A stretch of 64,000 nucleotides of DNA from Corinectria fuckeliana. Its lineage: Eukaryota > Ascomycota > Sordariomycetes > Hypocreales > Nectriaceae. The translations under genes and the position numbers were made by a program. The notes beneath the pieces are model-generated. The model did no database searches and was not told the origin of the DNA. It saw only the letters and a list, made by a program, of their open reading frames with translations. The stretch's first letter is position 1. The number at the start of each line of letters is the position of its first letter. The stretch spans positions 62,001 through 126,000 of the forward strand of contig WPDH01000260.1 in assembly GCA_019137255.1 (NCBI GenBank), written 5' to 3'. Below are positions 55,655 to 64,000 of this stretch, one piece after another.

Positions 55655-56800
55655 TCATGACTTGTCCGTATCGGTCGTATACGTCTTTGACGAGCCACAG
55701 TACTCAACCCATCCATCGAGGTTCATCTTTTTGATGACCTTGCTAAACTTTTCGGTGCCCTTGGCCTTGCCGGCGTGAGAGCAGATGACCTCCTTTTCTT
55801 TGTCGGTGACCTTGGGCGCCTTGTCGGGATACTCGATGTTGAAAACAGGCTTGTCGGCGTCGATGAAGGCGGCAAAGGTCTCGCATTCGCTGTACTGGAT
55901 GCACTGCTCGTTGACGGAGAAGTGGACGTAGCCCAGCACGTCGTCGATGATGTCGCCGGCGTTCTTGAGGCCTGTCGACATGTTGTACTTGGCGGCTTCG
56001 GCGGAGAGGAACTTCATGTAGGAGACGGAGTCCGATGCGGTGAGCCCCAGGCCGTTATCATTTTGCTGTCGAGGGTCAGTCAGGGGCTTCTCCGTTTCTC
56101 TCTCTAGCACTCCTGTGAGTCGTACGTAGCCGTCCACGTTGTCAGGATCGATAGCATTACACCCCTTCTGGGAAGCCAGCTTGATGCGCGTCTCCATGAT
56201 GCTGCGCACCTTCGGGCTGGAGACGTTGAGCCACTTCTCGCCCTCCCAGCCGTCGAGCCCCTTGCCCAAGTCCGCATCGTCAAAGTCGCCGGCGTCGTCG
56301 CGCCAGTCCTCCCACGAGCCGGCGCTGAAGTAGCAGATGACGTGCTTGCCGGCATCGCGCAGGGCAGAGAGCACGGACTTGTCGTTGTCGTACAGGTCGA
56401 GGTCCCAGATGTCCGTGCCAGGCTCGAGGTCGTCGGTGCTGTCGTCGGTGAGCACGATGGGGTACTTGAGAATGATCTGCCACGAGGCGCCGACGGCGGG
56501 CTGCCAGACGCTTGAGTTGTTGGCAACGGTGTTGTTGTTATCGTCGGAGGACGAGTCGTCGTCTCCGCCACTGCTGTTGTCGCCGTCACTGTGGCTGTCG
56601 CTACTGTCGCCGCCGTCGCCGTCCTTCCCGCGCGTCAACCCGACGCCGAGACCGACAGCGAGACCGATGACGATGACGAGGGCGACGCCGACAAGGGCGA
56701 CCTTCTTCCACAGCGGCCACGCGGCCTTGGTCTTGCCGGCGGCCGCGGGTTTCGCCTCGGTCATGACGGCCGTTGTGCTGCCAACTTCCGCCGCTGACAT
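55655..56800 (-). CDS. Membrane-anchored GH114 glycosidase (alpha-1,4-polygalactosaminidase type), two exons
   Basis: Exons 56800-56126 and 56065-55655 give 361 residues. The 60-nt intron (56066-56125) is a multiple of three and open, so the unspliced frame also reads through. Splicing restores DPDNVDGYQNDNGLGLT, the conserved GH114 active-site region, which decides the model. A short cytosolic N-terminus precedes a type II signal anchor (about residues 27-52, VALVGVALVIVIGLAVGL). An Asp/Ser/Asn-rich linker (about 55-95) and the catalytic TIM-barrel domain follow, starting near W-QPAVGASWQIIL and containing VICYFSAGSWEDWR and FSVNEQCIQYSEC. The architecture resembles Ega3, which trims the exopolysaccharide galactosaminogalactan. 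None of the other galactosaminogalactan genes are in this window. It lies about 220 bases from the transposon. Confidence 0.9.
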   Translation of the reverse strand: MSAAEVGSTTAVMTEAKPAAAGKTKAAWPLWKKVALVGVALVIVIGLAVGLGVGLTRGKDGDGGDSSDSHSDGDNSSGGDDDSSSDDNNNTVANNSSVWQPAVGASWQIILKYPIVLTDDSTDDLEPGTDIWDLDLYDNDKSVLSALRDAGKHVICYFSAGSWEDWRDDAGDFDDADLGKGLDGWEGEKWLNVSSPKVRSIMETRIKLASQKGCNAIDPDNVDGYVRLTGVLERETEKPLTDPRQQNDNGLGLTASDSVSYMKFLSAEAAKYNMSTGLKNAGDIIDDVLGYVHFSVNEQCIQYSECETFAAFIDADKPVFNIEYPDKAPKVTDKEKEVICSHAGKAKGTEKFSKVIKKMNLDGWVEYCGSSKTYTTDTDKS

Positions 56801-58380
56801 GGTTCGTCGGTCCCAGGTACCGTCTAAGCGGGAGATGTGACGATGGGTGTGGGTGAAGTTGGGAAACGAAGAACAAGAATCAAAGAGATACGACAAAGAA
56901 AGACACGACAGATGCCTATGAAGGGCAGAGAATAACCATAAGAAATGAAGGACACCTGCCCGCCTGACTTACGGCAATGCCATGCAATCCTCAACCTCTC
57001 TTCTTTTACGAGATGGAATCCTTCCAACCTCAGCCCCCGGCCAGATGAATTAGGCTTAGAAACTAAGCTGGTGATGCGACGGGCGGAACGCGGCGCAGCA
57101 AAACAGGCGCCAGCCAGGGGCTCAACCTCAAATGAACCAAGCGGGGTGAGAAGACGATGCGCAATGACTGTGGCTAGTTAGAAGAGGCCTGGGCCTATTT
57201 CAAGTTCACCGGTCTAAAGCGCGAGTCTAGAACAGCCCGGACGCCTTGGCTGGCGTATTCGGGAGGGTCTAACCGGCAATCGGGCCTGTCAACAGCTAAC
57301 TACCTAAGTACAGAGATCTGCCGTATTGAGCGCGATGAAGGCGCTCGTGGATGGGGTTCACCCGGGGGGAGTATATACTACGTACTAAGTGCTGATATGG
57401 TGCATAATGGCTAAGCTTCCTCACCGTGTGAGTGCAACTCGCCATAGGGAACCTAGCTACCTTAACTTAGTTAATAATAATACTCTATGTTCGCGGCTAA
57501 GTCGGCATCGAATTTATGGCGTAGAGCCTGGGCGGCGGTGCTCGCGGCCTAGCGCATCCACTTTCAGCTGTCGTGAGGAAGAAGCTACAACTAACGTCAG
57601 TACTGTAGTGATTACCATACGGACCATTCGATATAGTTGGGTGCCGGGGGTAGGCTGGCTCCCTCTTTGGGGCATTGCTGGCTATGCAATCTACCCTACA
57701 CATCGTTGAGATAATCTCCGTTCTCTGCGGGCCGTCAACCCGAGTCGCTCACACCAGCCCCGCATAACCGGAAAAGGAGTTCAAAAGAATGCATGTCGAT
57801 GGCGACGGCTAATTGTGAACATGCGTAAGATCACGAATAATAATAGTGGCTAATCGTGTTACATGACTAGAATCAACGGGAATCTGTTCTCAACCGGCGC
57901 CAAGTTGTTGGACCTTTGTCTGGAAATCTAGATAAACCCTAGTTAGAACAAGAGAATCCGAAGCGTCAGTGCTTTAGGAGCTCCACGTCATACAACATTG
58001 TTATTCCTCGATCACGTCCTGGCATTGAGAAAACAACACCCGATAATTCCCTAGACAGTGGTGTCATGATGGCCAGACCTCGCCTTGCCTTTGAACATGA
58101 AAATTACCCATGGCTTCCCCTCCTGCTCCTCGGCTGAGTAGATAAGCCCTCGCCATCACCACTGAGTCCCGAAAGGGAAATCCGGAGCTTCAACCGTCCG
58201 ATGAGGACAGCAACGCACATCTGATTCTTGCCAGCCTGGCTTTATGTGATGGGCCCATTGTAAACGGTATAAGTTGATGTAGGTCGAGAGCAGGCTGACC
58301 GTGCTTCCCGTCATCAACCACCCGACTCGTGCTGAGCTGCATCTTCTTTTCATCTCGACATCGCAATTGACCCCACGATT
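56801..58380. other. Divergent promoter region, no gene seen
   Basis: About 1.6 kb between the divergent GH114 and secreted-protein genes. Short open frames only. Confidence 0.45.
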
Positions 58381-59210
58381 ATGAAGCCCTCCTCAGCCTC
58401 GGTCCTAGCCGTCATGACCGCAGGCGCGACCCAAGCCTTCAACTTCCGCAAGCCATCCGCCGAGCCCCACAGGGTCGAAGGCTTCGACTGGAAGAACCCG
58501 TTCTCGTCGGATTCCCTCTCGGCCTTCGAGTCGGCTTGCGAATCCACAGCCAGCTTCCAAGCCCTCGAGTACACCCTCCATGATCTGGTGGAGCCCCCGC
58601 CCAAAGGCCTGAAGCCCTGGGCCAACGGCCTCAAGAAGGTATTCTCTGGGAGGGAGTATCCGGGCGGCTGGGCGGGCATGGACCGCCATCTTCACGATCG
58701 GAGTCTGATGCTGATGGACTATGCGAAGCTGCCGCTTCTAGTCCGTGGGTGGATCGAGGAGGAGGAGCGGACAGGCGGCAAGGGCAAGGCTCTTTTTGCC
58801 GTCTTTGACAAGCCCAAGGAGGCAGACGAGGTGGAATCCGTGGTCGAGTTCCCGAGTGCCGACGAGATCGATCGCTCGCAGGATGAGCAACGGGTCGTCA
58901 TCTTCGCCCCCGGTGCTCTATATGGAGTCCTTCCGCTCTGGGCTGCCGAAGCCAGCGAGTGCAAGGGTAAGTCAATAACGACGCGAAGCCGTCCCCGCGT
59001 CGTCCCCTTTTGCTCATACGTTTGCGTTTAGATATTCTCTCCGACCTTGGAAAGTACAGGACCGCGGCCGAGGATGGCGGTGTTGTTGCCTGGGTTCTAC
59101 ACACAGCACCAGACGGGAAGAAGATGGAGTTTGATATCAAGGTGAGTGCCTTGAAGGCCAAGGATGTCGAGGCAAAGGAGGAAGAGACAGCTGCAAGGGA
59201 TGAGCTGTAG
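58381..59210 (+). CDS. Small secreted protein of unknown function, two exons
   Basis: Exons 58381-58966 and 59032-59210, joined by a 65-nt GT-AG intron, give 254 residues. The first 19 residues (MKPSSASVLAVMTAGATQA) have a short, weakly hydrophobic signal-peptide shape with an Ala-x-Ala-like cut site. The mature protein is acidic with no membrane segment. Visible stretches are VEGFDWKNPF, EYPGGWAGMDRH, a charged EEEERTGGKGK loop and VVIFAPGALYGVLPLW, ending in a Lys/Glu helix. One to two cysteines only, unlike cysteine-rich effectors. I do not recognise the family. Secretion is inferred from the N-terminus alone. Confidence 0.75.
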
Positions 59211-62200
59211 TGTCCGGAGGAGGATGCCAATCAATGCAACCAATATGCTGCATGGCACTTCCACTACGTATATTCCTGATGCCCTGATACCCCGATGCCA
59301 CCTAGGTCTCATGGTTGCTCCTCATCGTGGGTTTCCGCTTCTGGATCTCGTTTGAGCTTGTTGGTTTTCTGGTCCGGCTGTTATCGCCCTAGATCTCGGC
59401 CCTTTGAAATATCGCGACCGTTTCTAGCTCTTCACCTGTTGCAGGTTGCCTCTCAACTCAGCTCAAATGCTTATTCTTTTCGAACTCCTCTCATACTGTG
59501 TCCCATCCACCTCATTATTTCCCTTCTCGGGGCAACGGTGCCCTTGGTTGAAATCCTTGGACCCTCTACGCTGTCCAAGTAAGCGCCGTGCACGAAAGGA
59601 TATTATTCCTGGAAATGTCTGCTTTGGCTTGTGAGACCGGCCGCCGCATTGTCCATGGCCATCCGTGTTTCTTTTCATCTGCTGCCTCTGTCGGCATCTC
59701 ATCCCTTACTCTTGAAGCTTCCTGCCAAAAACACACGCATTTGGCTCCCGCCATGCTCAGGCTACGTCCGTCACGAAGCAGCGGATTGCCCTCTCCCCAC
59801 GCGAATTGTTGCCGCGCCCCTTTCTACATACTATTCCCACGTCTTAGTCAAGGTCTACGGTGGCACATTAGGCAAGGTGCGCCATCGTGCAACAACCCAA
59901 AATCAACTTCGCGAAATCACAATTCCCTTCCCCTTATGCCCCCCTATAGCCCCCTAAATTATAGGGCCACCCACTATAAGATAGTTTGTCAATTAATTAG
60001 TCAGATAGATACCAGCTAGACAGCTAGACAGCCAGTCAACCAGTTAGTTAATTAGATAGACAGTTAGTTAGTCAGTTAGTTAGTTAGTCAGTTAGTCAGT
60101 TAGTTAGTTAGCTAGCTAGCTAGTAAATTATTCCTTAAGGCCCTTTATAAAGAAAGTACATATAGCTATATGCATAACCTTTAGATTTCTCTTTTTAATA
60201 TATACAATTATCGATTTAGGGAAATTAGAATTTGGGTTTTAAAAATCTAGGATTTAGGTTGTTACACTTTTAGCACTTATTATCTAATGTGTGACTGTAG
60301 ATATGAGGTGTGATTTTCCGATTTCCGATTTTGCGTTATTACACGTTGGCGCACCTTGCCTAATGTGCGACCGTAAAGGTCCTAGGAAAGAGCATCCTCA
60401 CTGAGCCACATAAATCTCGCTCTCGTTCGCCTGTTCGCTGACACGGTTTCTTTGCTATTCCTCTCAGTTTTGTACTGGGTGTTGCTTTGCCGCACTCCGC
60501 CGTCCTTTTCAGGTCCGACGCTCCAGAGGTCGGGATGGGCGTTGACATCTCTGAGGTGCTGTGTGAGACGACTAACCCCTCGGAACAGGCAGCGATGAAC
60601 AGCTATTACTGATGAGTCTAGATGACATATACTACGAGCATTTCACAAGGACCGTGTTTCGACGGCGGTCTCAAGGATAGCTTGGAGAAGCCAGTGCCAC
60701 TAGCGGGCTTTCACACGATCTGTTTCGCTATGAGGGAATACTTCAAAATATATGTGGTCTCGACTTGACGGGTGGGCGACGTTTACGCCATGTTGCTATT
60801 GGTATACGCCTTGATTGCCCTAGTCTGTACAGCTTGGGTGGTAGTCTACTCAAGTCCAACGTAAGTACCGTCAAACCAAACATTTGCACCTACATAAATC
60901 CTTCACTTTAGATATTAAGGCTCCCAGCCTATGAAACCTACTTGAGGCCCTACAAGCCACACGTTTTCATCGGCGTCTAATGTCCAATGCTAAGCTCGTA
61001 TCCCATACGCGCCGTTTGACGGCGCCTTCTTCAGCCGCAGTCAAGGAGTATGTGGCATGGTATTGGATTGTGATTGGTCTTTCTCAACTGCTTGTTTGTG
61101 CGGTAAGTGAAGATATTGGAAGCTTATTGGCAGAAACACGATACTCACTCGCCGCCAATCACGCATCAACGGGACACGAGCTTGCCGCCGAGACATGAAA
61201 GAGAATACAAGTTTCGCTGCTGACATCTCGAAGCCGTCTACTCTCTCAATGCCGCATGACATTCTAGCTAGCTGAACTTCATACAGAACCTCTCCGCAGG
61301 AAGGAAAAATTATCACTAAGCATGAGCTGAACAAGCCTCCGAGCAAACCAACAGGTACATCCTCGTCCGGGGGTAGTTAACTCGAGTGTATAGAGATGTG
61401 GGGAGAATATACTTGCTCCCCTCTTCACAAATCCCCTGTTGTTTACACATGACCACCCACATTGACTTGCACTGACGCTTGCATTGCTCTCGTCTTGAGA
61501 TTCACACTGTCAGACACCGTCCATTCTAACCGGGGTTGCTTTGTTGTCCTGGGCGCAGACCAGATCGAGGCTACCCGCTCGGGGTCTGTCGTATCGAACA
61601 TCGCCGTTACCCGGCCATCAAGAGGTGATGTACCAGTGTGCGGTATCATCTAGTGTATTCATAGCTGGAGTAATTAGCTTGAAGCCAGGAGGGAGCACCC
61701 TTTTTGGATATTGGGAGCCCTCTAGCCCGAGCTCCTTCTCGCTCCTTCTCGCATCTGCTCTGTATCATGCTTGCTCGTAGGAGTGACATGTATCAAGCTC
61801 AATCTACCCAAGACGCTCCGCTATCGCCAGCATCACAAAGCATACAGTGAGAAGGAGTAGCATCCTAAAATACATAATGGCCATGACAATCTAGAAATGT
61901 TCCTTTGTGAACAGAGGAGCACTCATTGACTTGGGAAGTATGTAGCATTATTGTCAAGCTGCTTCGCCTTCACCTGGCTCCAAGCCTGAAGTATCAAACG
62001 GCGGTGATTCCGGCGCTCAAATAGTACATCATCGTCGTCAAGTAAATACACGTTTCCTCCTGCGTATACGCTATTATACAGCACCCCTCCCGCGAGAAAC
62101 CACGGGCCTTTTGTATCTCCTAACGCCTGAAGCTATCAACAAATAGCCCCGCAAATGCTTCGGGTATCCTAAGAGAATCGTCCCCATGCACACCCCAATA

Positions 62201-62265
62201 ATACACTGAACTGCTAAACCAGTCATAGATCCTCATAAACGAGAGCAAGGCCTCTACAACAGCTC
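59211..62265. other. 3-kb region without supported genes, partly repetitive
   Basis: Contains a decayed tetranucleotide array (59991-60124), an AT-rich patch, and two 38-bp related words at 60262-60299 and 60339-60375. A possible short exon MLLLVYALIALVC at about 60791 is followed by GTAAGT but could not be joined to a continuing frame. Nothing else was recognised. Confidence 0.4.
59991..60124. repeat. Imperfect GTTA/GTCA/GCTA tetranucleotide array
   Basis: About 130 bases of degenerate 4-base units (AGTTAGTTAGTCAGTT type), visible directly, next to AT-rich sequence. Confidence 0.85.
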
Positions 62266-64000
62266 TTAATTAGTTGCCATGAATTTCGAACTCCCTTCTT
62301 GCTTGAAGAGCCAGTCGCTGTTGGCGTCGACCATGAAGTTGGTAATGTTGAACTCGTTGGGCACAGTCAACTCCGCGCTGTTACCGTTGGTCATCTCCAT
62401 ATCGCTGCTGGCCGGCGCTTGTGCCTGGCCTGCGCCGTTGATGTTCTCGCCGCCCATCGGGAGGCGGGGGACGTTGAAAAAGTCGAAGACGTCGAGATAC
62501 TCTAGCTCGTTTGGCGCTGGCGTCCTGGCGGGTGTGATGCTAGGCAACCGGCTGAGGGCGGACCCTCCATGCCGTGGCTGGCGCGAGATGAGGAAGTCAA
62601 GGTCGAATGCCGTGCGTCGCATATCTGACAGTATCTTGATGGAGCTTGGGGTCACGCCGTCGCCTTGGCGCTCACTGTCGCGGTGCTCGTCAAGCACCCT
62701 CTGCAGAAGCTGCGAGTATCTTGCGGCGACGGGCCAGAAGCGGCCCATCTCCCGCAGAGACTCGACGAAGAATGATATCTGGGGAGACAGCTTGTGTTCG
62801 ACAGTCGAGCCGTGGACGAGAAGAAGCCGCGCAGACACCCATAGGGTAAAGGCGAACGGCGGACCGAGCTTCTCCAGCATGCCATTGTTGACTACAAACT
62901 CCCCGAGTGCGGCCACGTTCTCCACCGCGCTGTGACACCTCTGAGACGCACTATAAGATGGCGTGAATATGGGAGACCGTGTCGTTGGATATGCCGCGGA
63001 TGAGTGAAGGCGAATCACGGCGGTGTGGTAGGTGGCATGAAGCATAACCCAGGCGCAGTTGATGTTCTTGCTGCCGGGCTGGAAGAGCTTGGCCATGTTA
63101 CCAAACTCGCCGGGCAGACCGAACTTCCAAGATGTGAGCATGTTGTCGAGCTCCTTGTATCGCATTTGCCACTGCTCCACGTCGCTCAGGGCACTGATAT
63201 CCACCGGCTGCTTGAGGAACTTGTGAACATTGGACAATATGCCAAGGATCTCAACGTAGTGGGCAAACGCGCCGAGGTTCTCTGGGCGATCCGGTTCATG
63301 CTCTGAAGACTCGTCGTGATGGCTTTCCGTTCTGAACCATCGGGTTTCCACTTTTTGGTTCTTGATCCACAGGTCATCGCGGCACGGCAGGGTGCGGTCG
63401 ATCTCCTTGTCGTCGAGGGCGAATTCGAATGCCGTGGCGATTGTCGCATATCTGTCCAGCAAGTAAATCATCCAGAAGAGCCGCCGTCGAGCCTCTTCTT
63501 CGATGAAGTCTTTGGGTTCGGGTAGAGTGATGGCCCGGAGGGTGTAGATGGACATGTAGTGGGGGGAGACGGTAGAGGATGTGGCCTCGACGGCCAGCCC
63601 AAGCTGCACAACGGAGCGAGTGATGAGCGCCATGATATTCCACCCAGGAGGGCCATTGCTACTACCGCAGAGGTCGAGGGCGAGGATGACAAGGGCCTGC
63701 AAGGACTTTACCGACGAGTTTCCCATGCCGTAGAGCAGCACGCGCTCCTTGGAGACTTTATGGTAGTGCTCCCTGCGCTCCTCTGTTAGCCTAGCGTCGG
63801 TGGAATATCGCATTGTGGTAGCGACAATGGCGTGGAGCAGGACCCGATCAGTCTCGTCGAGAGTTGAGGGTCCAAACAAAGAGTCGAGGGTGGTTTTCCG
63901 GTGGAGGATAGGGCACCAAGTGTTGATGTGCTTGAAGTATAGGTCTACGAGGGCGTAGAGCAGGTCGTAGGGGGGCATGTCTCGATCGGGGGTTGTGGTT
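62266..64000 (-). CDS. Fungal-specific transcription factor domain protein, 5' part beyond window
   Basis: Minus-strand frame open to the right edge, 577 residues in view; the N-terminus with the expected Zn2Cys6 cluster lies outside. The middle-homology domain of fungal regulators is clear: LVDLYFKHINTWCPILH, then LHAIVATTMRYS, SSVKSLQALVILALDLCG, GLAVEATS and EEEARRRLFWMIYLLDRYA. No intron is needed in this part. The C-terminal third is polar, with EYLDVFDFFNVPRLP and a final NSDWLFKQEGSSKF. In this family the RLFWxxYLLDR motif marks the core of the TF domain. The target pathway is not readable. The nearest internal Met (63978) is not assumed to be the start because the frame continues upstream in the same domain. 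Confidence 0.85.
   Translation of the reverse strand, partial: TTTPDRDMPPYDLLYALVDLYFKHINTWCPILHRKTTLDSLFGPSTLDETDRVLLHAIVATTMRYSTDARLTEERREHYHKVSKERVLLYGMGNSSVKSLQALVILALDLCGSSNGPPGWNIMALITRSVVQLGLAVEATSSTVSPHYMSIYTLRAITLPEPKDFIEEEARRRLFWMIYLLDRYATIATAFEFALDDKEIDRTLPCRDDLWIKNQKVETRWFRTESHHDESSEHEPDRPENLGAFAHYVEILGILSNVHKFLKQPVDISALSDVEQWQMRYKELDNMLTSWKFGLPGEFGNMAKLFQPGSKNINCAWVMLHATYHTAVIRLHSSAAYPTTRSPIFTPSYSASQRCHSAVENVAALGEFVVNNGMLEKLGPPFAFTLWVSARLLLVHGSTVEHKLSPQISFFVESLREMGRFWPVAARYSQLLQRVLDEHRDSERQGDGVTPSSIKILSDMRRTAFDLDFLISRQPRHGGSALSRLPSITPARTPAPNELEYLDVFDFFNVPRLPMGGENINGAGQAQAPASSDMEMTNGNSAELTVPNEFNITNFMVDANSDWLFKQEGSSKFMATN

Noticed and set aside
59930..59985. CCCCTATAGCCCCCTAAATTATAGGG as a second transposon end
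   Set aside because: Loosely similar to the flank of the transposon at 52.9 kb, but no partner end or target duplication was found. Only the general C-run/TATAG pattern is shared.
60360..60548. Minus-strand frame starting MSTPIPTSGASDLKRT
   Set aside because: Only 62 residues, runs into repeat-like sequence, and no continuation or domain is visible.
60791..60980. Possible signal-anchor exon followed by GTAAGT and an exon encoding RLPAYETYLRPY
   Set aside because: Joining the visible donor and acceptor gives an immediate stop; the two readable frames are out of phase, and no other junction was found.

Overview
The window is nuclear DNA of a filamentous ascomycete (Pezizomycotina, most likely Sordariomycetes; the class is inferred). 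The signs are short 49-110 nt spliceosomal introns, GC-rich codon use, Zn2Cys6 regulators, a Pth11-type rhodopsin domain, and a transposon with the one-directional C:G to T:A decay left by repeat-induced point mutation (RIP). No rRNA, tRNA, CRISPR or bacterial operon structure was seen.

Layout, left to right. 1-6.5 kb: a short-chain dehydrogenase (+) and a ferric-chelate reductase (+) whose promoter carries an iron-type GATA site. 6.9-9.7 kb (-): one uninterrupted 949-residue frame joining a seven-helix rhodopsin/Pth11-like domain to a twelve-helix fucose-permease-type transporter. 12.9-14.9 kb: a DHA2-type MFS exporter (+). 16.6-19.6 kb: a six-exon Zn2Cys6 regulator (-). 19.6-28.0 kb: gene-poor. 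28.0-30.3 kb: a quinate-repressor-like protein (-). 30.3-35.2 kb: gene-poor, holding a Mutator-like MITE. 35.3-48.6 kb: a housekeeping block with a VOC/glyoxalase protein (-), a NASP/Hif1 histone chaperone (+), Mpp10 of the small-subunit processome (-), an RNF10/Mag2 RING ligase (-) and a Crp1/Mdg1-type CBM48 protein with a 1-kb intron (-). 48.6-55.4 kb: accessory DNA with a gene remnant and a RIP-mutated TA-target DNA transposon containing a nested miniature LTR element. 55.7-59.2 kb: a membrane-anchored GH114 glycosidase (-) and a small secreted protein (+). 62.3-64.0 kb: the C-terminal part of a second fungal regulator (-), cut by the window edge.

The genes do not form one evident pathway or a secondary-metabolite cluster. 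The main functional themes are iron reduction, membrane transport and sensing, ribosome biogenesis and chromatin, and ribosome ubiquitination. The most unusual items are the rhodopsin-transporter fusion, the nested transposons with intact target duplications, a three-copy dispersed repeat with inverted ends, and two GC-AG introns required by reading frame and conserved residues.

All exon boundaries were worked out by eye from splice motifs, frame and family conservation. Family assignments rest on remembered motifs, not on searches.
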